A DNA stretch of 64,000 nt from Streptomyces sp. LUP47B (GCF_001746295.1 NZ_MJAH01000003.1:389922-453921), one strand, 5' to 3'. Shown: positions 23,759-31,858, counted from the first letter of the stretch. The notes: a model not told the origin generated them from the letters alone. Program-made: numbers and translations.

Positions 23759-24889
23759 ATGCCTGGCTCCCGCTTTCCGGTCTACCACCGGTCTCGTGCG
23801 CGGCTGCGCCGAATCAAGGAACGTCTGTCGCTCCGCAACCGGCTGGTGCTCTCGCACGTCATGGTGCTCCTTCTGGCACTGGCGGCCATGGCGGGGATCA
23901 GCGCGCTGATCGAGGTGTGGCTCGGTTTTGCCGACATCCAAGGCGACGTGGTCCTGCAGGTCGGCCTGTTGTTCGGAGGGGCCGCGGCTTTCCCGGCGTC
24001 CGTCGCCCTGTCCCGGTTTCTGCTGCGTCCGCTCGACAGGGTGCGCGCCGCCACGCGCCGGCTCGCCGAGGGGCACTACGACGACGTCCTCGAACTTCCC
24101 AGCGAGCCGGGCCTGGCAGCGCTGGTCGAGGACGTCAACACCCTGGCGGCAGCCCTCGCCGACACCGAGCGCCGCCGCGCCCGGCTGATCTCCGAGGTCG
24201 CCCACGAGATGCGCACCCCGATCACCATCCTTCGCGGCCAGATCGAGGGCCTGGCCGACGGCATCTTCACCCCGGACGAGGCGATGTTCGCCTCTCTCGC
24301 CGACGACCTCGACCGGCTGCAGCGCCTGGCGGGCGACCTCTCCAGCCTGTCCCGGTCGGAGGAGGGCGCCTTCGACCTTCGCCGCGAACCCTCCGACGTG
24401 GCCATGCTGGCTCGGAGCACAGCCGAGCGACTGCGTCCTCAGTACGACGACCAGATGGTGACCCTCGTCGTTGACGCCGACACACCCGTGGCCGTTTTCT
24501 GCGACCCGGACCGGATCACGCAGATCCTGGTGAACCTGCTCGGCAACGCACTGGCCGCATGCGATCGACAGGGACATGTGGCGTTGTCCGTGCACGCCGA
24601 ACCGTCTCCCGCGCGCCGTGTGATCGTCCGCGTCATGGACGACGGCATCGGCATCGCCGAACACGACCGGGAGCGCATCTTCCACCGCTTCGAACGCCTT
24701 GAGCATCCCGGCCGACCCGCAGCCGCCGGCGGCAGCGGCATCGGCCTGACCATCGCCCGGGGCATCGCCCGAGCCCACGGCGGAGACATCACCGCGGAAT
24801 CCGCCGGCCTGGGCAAGGGAGCGACGATCACCTTGCAGCTACCGCAGGATCACGTTCCCGGGGGCGGCCTGCCTCCGTTCTCTCCCTGA
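23759..24889 (+). CDS. Sensor histidine kinase
   Basis: This 376-residue membrane kinase has two transmembrane helices (about 29-51 and 64-90) with a very short extracytoplasmic loop, so it probably senses within the membrane or through a partner. A HAMP domain (LLRPLDRVRAATRRLAEGHYDD) is followed by HisKA with the phospho-His149 in SEVAHEMRTPITIL. The HATPase domain shows NLLGNALAA, DDGIGI and GGSGIGLTIARGIARAHGG. GGAAGGA precedes the ATG. The partner regulator is encoded immediately upstream. Confidence 0.92.
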   Translation: MPGSRFPVYHRSRARLRRIKERLSLRNRLVLSHVMVLLLALAAMAGISALIEVWLGFADIQGDVVLQVGLLFGGAAAFPASVALSRFLLRPLDRVRAATRRLAEGHYDDVLELPSEPGLAALVEDVNTLAAALADTERRRARLISEVAHEMRTPITILRGQIEGLADGIFTPDEAMFASLADDLDRLQRLAGDLSSLSRSEEGAFDLRREPSDVAMLARSTAERLRPQYDDQMVTLVVDADTPVAVFCDPDRITQILVNLLGNALAACDRQGHVALSVHAEPSPARRVIVRVMDDGIGIAEHDRERIFHRFERLEHPGRPAAAGGSGIGLTIARGIARAHGGDITAESAGLGKGATITLQLPQDHVPGGGLPPFSP

Positions 24890-25009
24890 CCCATCGACTG
24901 CGGAGCGGCGGTGACGAACACGTCGCGGCGCATGAGACGGTCGGCGACGCTCGGATCAGGAGGAGGCGGCCGCGCCCTACGGCCGGCCGGCCGCTGTTCC
25001 CGCAGCGGC

Positions 25010-25120
25010 CTCCTTCTTGTTCCAAGCCGCCAGGCGCCGCCGGTAGTTCATGCCCGAACAGAAGCCAAGCTGCTGCGGCAGGTACTCCCACCGGATGCAC
25101 GTGTTCAGCCCGATCAGGTT
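25010..25120 (-). pseudogene. Fragment of an IS5-family transposase (DUF4096 region)
   Basis: On the minus strand, the translated segment NLIGLNTCIRWEYLPQQLG followed by FCSGMNYRRRLAAWNKKEA matches the N-terminal domain of IS5-type transposases, which typically read ...GIRWEYLPQELGFGSGMTCWRRL..W... The rest of the transposase is absent and no terminal inverted repeats were found. This is a short relic of an old insertion between the histidine kinase and the CGNR regulator. Confidence 0.65.
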
Positions 25121-25173
25121 CCAACGGCGTGACCAGTGACGGCAGTTCACCGACACGGCTTCTGCAGGACCCT

Positions 25174-25809
25174 TTAGTCCGGGCGACCAGTCGGAAGGTT
25201 CGGGCCCGGCCGCCCGCGTCGCGCACGCGACTTCCGTAGGTTGGCGACGTTGCCGCAGGTCCGCACGTCGTGCCAGACACCGCTGGTGTTGCGGGAGTTG
25301 TCCCAGAAGGCCACCGCGCACAGCGGATTACGGCACAGCTTCAAGCGGCGCCACGTTCCAGCGAGTTGGGCGTCGTAGATCGCCAGGAGCACCTGTTGGC
25401 CGAGCGCGGGAATGCCCACCGAGCCCGGCACGAGCCTCACGGATCCGTCTGCTTCGAGCCGAAGGCGGGCGACTGATTCGACGGCTGCCTGCCTGTCGCC
25501 GTCGTCGCGATCCGGGCCGTGGTCGCGCTCGACCAACGACCGCCGTATCGCGTCACGCAGCGTCCGGAGATCGCCCACGCCCGGGCTGTCGCCCGCGACC
25601 CCGTAGGTGTCCAGCCACCGTGCCGCGGTATCCGGCGCGTCCAGGAGGTCCGGGACATCGCCGCCGGCCCTCCGGATGGAAGCGGTGTTCAGCAGGTCCT
25701 GAACGATCCGCAGCTCGCCGGGTGCCACCGCGACGCCGAAGCGACTGTTGCCGTCGCCGCCCGCGTGCCCGGCGCCGATGTCTGGACCGTCCTTCCCGTG
25801 CTCCTCCAT
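25174..25809 (-). CDS. CGNR zinc-finger protein (ABATE domain), putative regulator
   Basis: The protein is 211 residues. The N-terminal part (about 20-120) has the ABATE-domain pattern (ELRIVQDLLNTAS, then TAARWLDTYG and LRTLRDAIRRSL). The C-terminal part has the treble-clef CGNR zinc finger: Cys159-x4-Cys164, then Cys185 in CGNVANLRKSRAR, where the usual Arg of CGNR is Val188. I chose the ATG at 25809. A TACACT -10-like element ends six bases upstream of it and there is no ribosome-binding site, so the mRNA may be leaderless. CGNR proteins are thought to be stress- or ligand-responsive transcription factors. The target is unknown. Confidence 0.78.
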   Translation of the reverse strand: MEEHGKDGPDIGAGHAGGDGNSRFGVAVAPGELRIVQDLLNTASIRRAGGDVPDLLDAPDTAARWLDTYGVAGDSPGVGDLRTLRDAIRRSLVERDHGPDRDDGDRQAAVESVARLRLEADGSVRLVPGSVGIPALGQQVLLAIYDAQLAGTWRRLKLCRNPLCAVAFWDNSRNTSGVWHDVRTCGNVANLRKSRARRGRPGPNLPTGRPD

Positions 25810-25815
25810 GACATA

Positions 25816-25824
25816 AGTGTACAC
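25816..25824 (-). promoter_or_regulatory. Leaderless -10 element overlapping palindrome GTGTACAC
   Basis: TACACT (minus strand, 25821-25816) lies six bases before the ATG of the CGNR gene, the spacing expected when transcription starts at the A of the start codon. The palindrome GTGTACAC (25817-25824) covers it and could be the protein's own operator. Confidence 0.4.
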
Positions 25825-25936
25825 GTTTTGCATGCGCCAGGCTGACGGCCACCCTACGGAGAAATGGAGCATCCGGCCTGGCAATGACAGAGGTGTCAGT
25901 CATACGGTTATGTCACGACGATCGAGAGGATTGACT

Positions 25937-26116
25937 GTGATCACTTATCCGGACCGAGGGAATACCGCCCTGGGGCGGACGGGCGATGCGCCCGCATCCG
26001 CAGCGAGCGGCGTGGTCGAGGACGGTGTCGCGATGCACTTCGCCGGCACCGAGTACGGCAAGCATTTCCCGCGGCGGGAGAGCCCCGCGGCGGCCGGCGG
26101 GCGGGCAGGAATCTGA
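25937..26116 (+). CDS. Small ORF (59 aa) translationally coupled to the MBL-fold hydrolase
   Basis: A GTG at 25937 has GAGAGGA a few bases upstream. The frame runs to a TGA at 26114-26116 that overlaps the next ATG (TGATG). The peptide begins MITYPDRGNTALGR and contains VEDGVAMHFAGTEYGKHFPRRE, ending in a Gly/Ala/Arg-rich tail. I recognise no family. The tight coupling and good ribosome-binding site argue that it is translated. It could be a small partner protein or a leader peptide for the hydrolase. Confidence 0.5.
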   Translation: MITYPDRGNTALGRTGDAPASAASGVVEDGVAMHFAGTEYGKHFPRRESPAAAGGRAGI

Positions 26117-26976
26117 TGAGCAGCACCGATCTTCGCTATGAGGTCTTCGTCTCGGACATGGAGCCGGTCACGGTGGCGGCTCCGCCGAGGCCGGACGACG
26201 GGCCGTCGCTTTGGTCATCGATGTCCCACACGCTCATCTACGGAACGAACGAGGCGCTGCTGACCGACCCGCCGGTCACACGCGGGCAGGCCGACAGGCT
26301 CATCAAGTGGGTGGAGAGCCACGATGTGGCGCTGCGCTACATCTATGTGACCCACGCGCACTTCGACCACTTCGCGACCACGAACTACCTGCTCCGCCGG
26401 TTCCCGGACGTAACGGTTGTGGCGAGCGACGCGGTGCTCGCGGGTATCGCCCGCCAGACACCCGGTGGAGTGCTCGCCGGTGTCTACAGGGACATCTTCG
26501 GCGACGCCCTTCCCGAGCCTCCGTTGACTGTCCAGGGTTCCGTGTTCCCCGCCGACGGACTCCTCCTCGACGGGCACGAGCTCTTCGCGCACGAGGTCGG
26601 CCACTCCGACACCGACGACACCAGCGTGCTGCACGTGCCCTCACTGGACCTGGTCATAGCCGGTGACGTCGTCTACAACAACGTGCACCAGTACCTCGGA
26701 GAAGGCCGAGACGGCGGCCTGGACGCGTGGCACCGGGCCCTCGACAAGGTAGCCGCCTTGAAGCCACGGTTCGTGGTGGCCAGTCACAAGGATGTCCAAC
26801 GCGGAAATCCCGCATCGGACATCGACGAAACGCGGCGCTATCTCGACGCTGGTGCCGCCGTCCTCGAGCAGTCCACGAGCCCCGCGGAATACTTCAACGC
26901 GATGAAGCAGCGCTACCCCGAGCGTGTGAACCCGTGGGCGATCTGGCTCAGCGCCCTTCAGCTGTTCGGCACCTGA
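26116..26976 (+). CDS. Metallo-beta-lactamase-fold hydrolase
   Basis: The 286-residue protein has the dinuclear metal motif THAHFDHF (His80, His82, Asp84, His85), a further ligand His in HEVGHSDTDDTSVLHV (about 160), an Asp in VIAGDVVYNN (about 181) and a final His in VVASHKD. This is a complete MBL fold. The segment between strands (RQTPGGVLAGVYRDIFGDALPEPP) and the C-terminal helices are typical of the actinobacterial group of uncharacterised MBL hydrolases. Translation is coupled to the 59-residue ORF. The substrate is unknown; lactones and thioesters are common for the fold. Confidence 0.85.
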   Translation: MSSTDLRYEVFVSDMEPVTVAAPPRPDDGPSLWSSMSHTLIYGTNEALLTDPPVTRGQADRLIKWVESHDVALRYIYVTHAHFDHFATTNYLLRRFPDVTVVASDAVLAGIARQTPGGVLAGVYRDIFGDALPEPPLTVQGSVFPADGLLLDGHELFAHEVGHSDTDDTSVLHVPSLDLVIAGDVVYNNVHQYLGEGRDGGLDAWHRALDKVAALKPRFVVASHKDVQRGNPASDIDETRRYLDAGAAVLEQSTSPAEYFNAMKQRYPERVNPWAIWLSALQLFGT

Positions 26977-27459
26977 CAGCCCACACCGCCGCGCCTGGCG
27001 AAATGACAGCGTGGCCCACATCCCCTGTCGGCGGCTCCGAGGTCCTGCGTTTCGCGGAGACCGAGGAGCCGCAGGCATGTCTGTCTGCGCCAACAGTTCG
27101 GACCGCCGAGTCGGCGGCGGCCGGCTGCAGAACCCTTGCTCGCCGCCGGCTTCTCCGTTGCCCGGGCTCGGAATCGGTAGGTCCCGACGGTCTCGGTGAG
27201 GGAGCGCCCGGCTTCATGGAAGCTTCATACCCGGAGTGGTACGGGTTTTATGAGGCGGCAGTTGCCTGGTGGCTGCTACGGCGGTTCACATCGCGCCGTC
27301 CGGTTCCGTCCTGCTGGGTGTGCTCGTCCCTCCGGAGACAAGTGGACCCGGGGATCCTGCGCGGCGACGCTCGCGCACGCCGGTCTCCGGAGCCGGTGTG
27401 GTGTGGGCGGCTGTGCGGAGCCTGCGATGAGTTGCGTAGCGATCTGAAGGAACGTGAGA
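26977..27459. other. Intergenic region containing copy 2 of the 63-bp element
   Basis: This 483-bp stretch has no recognisable gene. A frame continues through it on the plus strand, but only FMEASYPEWYGFYEAAVAWW within the 63-bp element looks protein-like. It should also contain the promoter of the dehydrogenase gene at 27460. Confidence 0.5.
27210..27272 (+). repeat. Copy 2 of the 63-bp intergenic element
   Basis: This is the ungapped partner of 21073-21135, with about 53 of 63 bases identical. Here the frame is open through the element and for some way beyond. The copy lies about 190 bp upstream of the zinc-type dehydrogenase start; copy 1 lies about 410 bp upstream of the Tat amidohydrolase. 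Confidence 0.7.
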
Positions 27460-28524
27460 GTGGAACAGACCATGATGGCGGTCCGCCTGTTCGAACACGG
27501 TGGGCCCGAGGTGCTCAAGTACATCGAGGCGCCGATCCCCGAGGTCGGCCCCGACGACGTTCTGATCCGCGTGCACGCCACGGCCGTCAACAGCTGGGAC
27601 CTGCGCTACCGCGCGGGCAACCTGCCGCAGCCTCTACCGGGACGGCCGCCGTGGCCGCTGCCGTTCCAGCTCGGCCGGGACGCGGCCGGTGAGATCGTCG
27701 CCACCGGCGAGAACGTCACCCGCTGGCGCCTCGGCGACCGGGCGGTACAGCTCCCGCACCCGCCGTGCCGCAACTGCGCCCTGTGCGTGCGTGGGCTCGA
27801 AAACCTGTGCATCGACACCGCCTACCCCGGACACCAGGTCTTCGGCGGATACGCCCAGTACGTCGTGCGCCGCCAGGACGCCGTCCTGCCCATCCCCGAC
27901 GGCGTCGACTACGAGACGGCCGCAGCCACCATGTGGACCTACACCACCCCGCTCAACTGCGCGCGCCAAGCACCCGTCGGCCCCGGCGACACGGTGGTCG
28001 TCACCGGCGCCAGCGGGGGAATGGCGATCGCCTGCGCACAACTGGCGAAATTCAGCGGCGCCACCGTCATCGGCACCACCACCAAGCCCGACCACGACGA
28101 AGCGCTCGGCAGGCTCGGCTACGACCACATCGTGCACTCCACCGACCCCCGACTGCCCGCACAGGTACGGGAGTTGACGCACGGCCTTGGTGCCGACGCC
28201 GTCTGGGACTGCGTCGGCGGCAACGACTTCTTCCAGCTCTCCCTCGCCTGTACACGGCTCGGTGGCACGGTCATCGTCCTGGGCACACCCACCGACCAGG
28301 GATCCCGCCTCGAGCTGGACGCACTCGCCCTCATCGGCCGGCAGGTGAAGGTCGCCAGCGTGCGCGGCGCCACCCTGCGCGACCAGCAACTGTGCCTGGA
28401 GCTGCTGGCGGCCGGGAAGATCACCCCGATCATCGACCGCTCCTACCCCCTGCAAGAAGCCGCGCAAGCCCACGCCTACCTGGAAAGCCACCGGCAGACC
28501 GGCAAGGTACTCCTCCTGCCCTGA
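27460..28524 (+). CDS. Zinc-type alcohol dehydrogenase-like oxidoreductase (MDR)
   Basis: The 354-residue MDR protein keeps the structural-zinc lobe with four Cys in PPCRNCALCVRGLENLC (103, 106, 109, 117). At the catalytic site the usual Cys and His ligands are replaced: TAVNSWDLRYRAG at 41-53 and FQLGRDAAG instead of GHE. The Rossmann motif TGASGGMAIACAQ is at about 188. It therefore looks like a structural-zinc-only reductase. I took the GTG at 27460 because GAAGGAA ends seven bases before it. The substrate is unknown. Confidence 0.82.
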   Translation: MEQTMMAVRLFEHGGPEVLKYIEAPIPEVGPDDVLIRVHATAVNSWDLRYRAGNLPQPLPGRPPWPLPFQLGRDAAGEIVATGENVTRWRLGDRAVQLPHPPCRNCALCVRGLENLCIDTAYPGHQVFGGYAQYVVRRQDAVLPIPDGVDYETAAATMWTYTTPLNCARQAPVGPGDTVVVTGASGGMAIACAQLAKFSGATVIGTTTKPDHDEALGRLGYDHIVHSTDPRLPAQVRELTHGLGADAVWDCVGGNDFFQLSLACTRLGGTVIVLGTPTDQGSRLELDALALIGRQVKVASVRGATLRDQQLCLELLAAGKITPIIDRSYPLQEAAQAHAYLESHRQTGKVLLLP

Positions 28525-28659
28525 GCTCCAACCGACACCAGCGGATCTACGGCGTCTGCGGACTGCCCGTGACCTGGTGGAACCCGGCCACTTCCCCGGC
28601 CGCCGGGAACCGGTGCGCAGGTAGCCGTGGTCCGGCAGTACTACCGCCGCTTCCTATCA

Positions 28660-28695
28660 GCTAACATAGAACAATTAGATAGATGAATAGCCTAG
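28660..28695 (+). promoter_or_regulatory. AT-rich operator region upstream of acyl-CoA dehydrogenase 1
   Basis: The segment contains GCTAACATAG (28660-28669 region) and AATTAGATA (28673-28681, 8 of 9 to the reverse complement of TAACTnATT). The same motif types recur in front of other operons in the catabolic cluster. The surrounding DNA is much richer in A+T than the genes. Confidence 0.45.
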
Positions 28696-28713
28696 TACTG
28701 GCAAGGAGTGGCC

Positions 28714-29865
28714 GTGGACTTCGGGCTGACCGACGAGCAGGACCTGTTGCGTGCGACGGCTCGGAAGTTCGTCGCCGACGTGTGTCCGGCCGAGAAGGCC
28801 AAGCAGTGGGACGAGGAGAGCGTCGTACCGCCCGAGCTGTTTCGGGGCATGGCCGACCTCGGGTGGTTCTCGCTCCCGTTCGCCGAGGACGAGGGCGGTG
28901 ACGGTGGCGGACCGCTGGAACTCATCCTGATCGCCGAGGAGCTCGGGCGGGCGAGCTTCGACGTCGCCATGTGCTACATCGGGGTGCTCATCCCCGGCAT
29001 CACGGTGTTCCGGTGGGGCAGCGAGGCGCAGCGGGACTTCATCCGCGAGCAGGTGATGACGGGTCGCCACCGGCTCGCCGTCGGTCTCAGCGAACCGGAC
29101 AGCGGGTCCGACGCCGCGGCGCTGCGCACCACCGCCGAGGACCACGGGGACAACTTCCTCGTCCGGGGTCAGAAGGCGTGGTGCACGGGTGGCGGTCTGC
29201 CCGACACGACCATCGCCACATACGTGCGCACCGGGCCCCGCGAGCCCAAGCACGGCGGCATCAGCCTGCTGCTCGTCGATCCCGCGACCGAGGGCGTCGA
29301 CGTGCGCCGGACGCCGACCCTGGCCCGGCACATCCTGGGCACCAACGAGGTCTTCTTCAACGACGCCCTCGTGCCGAAGGAGAACCTCGTCGGCCCGCGC
29401 GACGAGGGCTGGAAGGTGATGCTCTCCAACATCGAGCTGGAGAAGGTGATCATCAGCGGGGGCTATCTGGGCGCCGCGCAGGCCACGCTCGACGAGATGC
29501 TCGACTACGCCCGCAACCGGCACGCCTTCGGCCGGCCGATCGGCAACTTCCAGGCCCTCGCGCACGCCATGGCCGACCTGCAGACCGAGATCGACTCCGC
29601 CCGGCTGCTGGCCTACCGGGCGGCCTGGCTGCTCGCGCAGGGCAAGCCGTGCACCAGGGAGGGCTCGATGGCGAAGCTGAAGGGCTCGGAGACGTACGTG
29701 GCGGCCGCCCGGCTCGGGATGCAGGTCTGCGCGGGGCACGGCTTCTCGACCGAGAGCGTGATGAGCTTCCGCTACCGGGAGTCGATCGTGGCCACGATCT
29801 CCGGGGGCACGAGCCAGATCCAGCGCAACGGCATAGCCCGCAGCATGGGGCTCAGATCCTACTGA
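28714..29865 (+). CDS. Acyl-CoA dehydrogenase
   Basis: The 383-residue flavoprotein has the full ACAD fold: N-terminal helical domain (VDFGLTDEQDLLRATARKFV), the FAD/substrate loop VGLSEPDSGSDAAAL near 127-141, RHAFGRPIGNFQALAH near 270, and the C-terminal SGGTSQIQRNGIARSMG. The C-terminal loop has Gly where medium-chain enzymes carry the catalytic Glu, so the base would lie elsewhere. The GTG at 28714 follows AAGGAG. It introduces an alpha,beta double bond into an unknown acyl-CoA and passes electrons to the ETF encoded at 35489-37292. Its last codons form the first hairpin of the repeat array downstream. Confidence 0.88.
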   Translation: MDFGLTDEQDLLRATARKFVADVCPAEKAKQWDEESVVPPELFRGMADLGWFSLPFAEDEGGDGGGPLELILIAEELGRASFDVAMCYIGVLIPGITVFRWGSEAQRDFIREQVMTGRHRLAVGLSEPDSGSDAAALRTTAEDHGDNFLVRGQKAWCTGGGLPDTTIATYVRTGPREPKHGGISLLLVDPATEGVDVRRTPTLARHILGTNEVFFNDALVPKENLVGPRDEGWKVMLSNIELEKVIISGGYLGAAQATLDEMLDYARNRHAFGRPIGNFQALAHAMADLQTEIDSARLLAYRAAWLLAQGKPCTREGSMAKLKGSETYVAAARLGMQVCAGHGFSTESVMSFRYRESIVATISGGTSQIQRNGIARSMGLRSY

Positions 29866-30305
29866 GCCCCGCTCCCCGGTGAAGGGGCTCAGGTCTCACT
29901 GAGCCCCGCCCGCCCCCTGGTGACGGAGTCCAGGTCCTACTGATCCCCGCCCCGAGGTGAGGGGGTCCGAGTCCTACTGGAACCTGCTCCCCGGCGATGC
30001 GGCTGAGGTCTTACTGAGCCCCGCCCGCCCCTGGTGACGGGGTCCAGGTCCTGCTGAGCCCCGCCCCGAGGTGAGGGGGTCCGAGTCCTACTGGAACCTG
30101 CTCCCCGGCGATGCGGCTGAGGTCTTACTGAGCCCCGCCCGCCCCTGGTGACGGAGTCCAGGTCCTACTGCGCCCCGCCGGCTGGTGACGGGACCGGGCC
30201 CCGCTCCCCGCGATGGCGCCCAGGTCTCACAGAGCCCCGCCCCCCCGGCCACGGGACCCGGGGCCTACTGGGCCCCGCCCGCCGCCGATGGGCCCCAGCG
30301 CCTAC
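29847..30305 (+). repeat. Array of about 11-12 degenerate 37-bp hairpin repeats
   Basis: Starting at the acyl-CoA dehydrogenase stop codon, units of about 36-40 bp follow the pattern CTGAGCCCCGCC...GGTGA.GGGGTC.AGGTCCTA. Neighbouring ends pair as GGGGCTCAG / CTGAGCCCC with a 6-nt loop; the first such stem is 29847-29855 with 29862-29870. Three units together form a 114-bp higher-order repeat present twice (about 29945-30058 and 30059-30172). Later units are increasingly degenerate. The array fills the gap between the convergent dehydrogenase and thioesterase genes. It looks like an expanded terminator. Confidence 0.8.
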
Positions 30306-30330
30306 AGACGCCGTCACCCCGGCCCGCCGA

Positions 30331-30852
30331 CTACCCCTTCCGAGCCTCGCCGTCCTGGCCCGCCAGCCACTCCTGGTGGCGGGCGAAGTGGCCCTGGTCC
30401 CGGGTTACCCAGATCCCGGAGACCCGGGCCAGCACGGCCCGGGTCGGCATCAGGACCATCTCGCCGGCGATGTACCAGCGGCGGCCCTCCCGCTTCTCCA
30501 CCCAGGCCCGGACCTCCAGCGGCCGCTGCACCGGCACCGGCTTCACGAAGCTCACGGTCAGTTCCGCCGTCACGCTCAACACCCGGTGCAGCAGCGGCAG
30601 ATGACCGAGGCAGTCGTCCAGTACCGCCGCGGTCCAGCCGCCGTGCGCCACATCGGGCCCGCCCTCCTGGTCTCGCGGGCAGGACAGCTCGAACCGCGCC
30701 GACCCGTCCTCGTCGAGCCGCTCGTGCTCCACTCCGAGCCGGCAGGAACCGGCGGCGCGGCACGCCCCGCACAGGGCCACCCCGCCGGGGGTGCGGGGCG
30801 GCTCCTGGAAGTCCGCCCCGGCCCAGGGGCCCGTCGGTGACGCAGTGGACAT
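30331..30852 (-). CDS. PaaI-like hotdog-fold thioesterase
   Basis: The 173-residue protein has an N-terminal Cys-rich segment (CGACRAAGSCRLGVEH) followed by the hotdog domain: PDVAHGGWTAAVLDDCLGHLPLL with the typical HGG motif, then VTAELTVSFVKPVPVQRPL. Hydrolysis of an acyl- or aryl-CoA is the expected role. I chose the ATG at 30852 because AGAGGAG lies eight bases upstream. An ATG at 30891 overlapping the upstream stop is the alternative. It is the last gene of a minus-strand operon with the LLM oxidoreductase and the GNAT fusion. Confidence 0.82.
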   Translation of the reverse strand: MSTASPTGPWAGADFQEPPRTPGGVALCGACRAAGSCRLGVEHERLDEDGSARFELSCPRDQEGGPDVAHGGWTAAVLDDCLGHLPLLHRVLSVTAELTVSFVKPVPVQRPLEVRAWVEKREGRRWYIAGEMVLMPTRAVLARVSGIWVTRDQGHFARHQEWLAGQDGEARKG

Positions 30853-30883
30853 GGTGTGGCTCCTCTTGTCGGGCAACGGCGTG

Positions 30884-31858
30884 TCAGACATCGGCAAGCA
30901 GTGGACGCAGCTTCCCGGCGATCAGCTGGACCTGCCGGGCCACTGTCTCCTCGGGCATCCCGGCCAGCGAGGCCCACAGGAACACGCCCTCCACCGGCAA
31001 CCCTGCCACGTACGCCTTGATGGCATCGGCGACGTCCTGCGGAGTGCCGTACAGGAACTGACCGACGCCGGTCGCGCTCAGCCCCGTCTCCCGCCACTTC
31101 TCGGGGTCGATGGGGCGAGGGGCGGGCGTGTCGGTGCCCTCCACCATGTAGCGGCGGTAGCTGTCCCACTGGTACGACAGGTGCTTGCGGACCAGCGGCC
31201 AGTCGGCCTCCGGGTCCTCGGTGACGAACGTGGTGAACGAACCCTGCATCCGGCCCGCCGACACGTCGTACCCACTCTCCGCGAGCCCTTCCCGGTACGG
31301 AGTCAGCAGTGCCGGGTTGAGCGAGAGGAGCCCTGTACCGAGCCGGCCGGCCCGGCGGGCGCCCTGCGGGCCCTGGTAGCCGAGCCAGATCGGCAGCGGG
31401 TCCTGGACCGGGCCCGGGGTGACCAGGGATTCGGCCCACAGGCCGCGGATCTCCCGTACCCGCTGATCGGTCGTGCTGTAGCGCTTGGTGAGGTCGGCGC
31501 CGTACAGCTGGTACTCGGGCACCCGGTAGCCGGTGCCGAGCCCGAGGTCCAGGCGGCCGTCGCTGATGATGTCCACGAGCGCGGCCTGTTCGGCGATCTC
31601 GGGGGCCGCGTGCAGTGGTGCGGGGATGACCGCGGTGCCCAGCCGGATCCGGCGGGTGCGGGCGGCGGCCGCGGCGGCCATGGTGAGCGGCTGGGGGAGA
31701 TAGCCGTCCTCGAAACCGTGGTGTTCCGAGAACCAGACCGAGTCGAGGCCGAGCCGGTCGGCCTCCTCGCACATCTCCAGGGCGAACCCGTAGACCCGCG
31801 ACCAACTCTGCCGCCAAGGCGGCGGGTTGCGCAGATCGAAGTAGATGCCCACCTTCAC
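30884..31858 (-). CDS. Luciferase-like (LLM class) flavin/F420-dependent oxidoreductase
   Basis: The 324-residue TIM-barrel protein of the bacterial luciferase superfamily starts [14 protein letters not shown]. It has SVWFSEHHGFEDGYLPQPLTMAAAAAARTRRIRLGTAV, the classic second-strand region, and LDLGLGTGYRVPEYQLYG. AGGAGG precedes the GTG start, which overlaps the stop of the GNAT fusion gene (GTGA). The cofactor (FMN or F420) cannot be told from sequence alone. Its role in the acyl-CoA cluster is probably oxidation or Baeyer-Villiger-type oxygenation of a pathway intermediate, by inference. Confidence 0.85.
   Translation of the reverse strand: MKVGIYFDLRNPPPWRQSWSRVYGFALEMCEEADRLGLDSVWFSEHHGFEDGYLPQPLTMAAAAAARTRRIRLGTAVIPAPLHAAPEIAEQAALVDIISDGRLDLGLGTGYRVPEYQLYGADLTKRYSTTDQRVREIRGLWAESLVTPGPVQDPLPIWLGYQGPQGARRAGRLGTGLLSLNPALLTPYREGLAESGYDVSAGRMQGSFTTFVTEDPEADWPLVRKHLSYQWDSYRRYMVEGTDTPAPRPIDPEKWRETGLSATGVGQFLYGTPQDVADAIKAYVAGLPVEGVFLWASLAGMPEETVARQVQLIAGKLRPLLADV

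Noticed and set aside
26727..27692. Plus-strand frame bridging the MBL hydrolase and the zinc-type dehydrogenase
   Set aside because: Most of it overlaps both real genes in another frame. Only the short 63-bp repeat segment looks protein-like, so it is reported as a repeat rather than as a gene.
29866..30305. CRISPR-like array
   Set aside because: The units are degenerate and contiguous, with no unique spacers of constant length and no cas genes. They are self-pairing terminator-like repeats.
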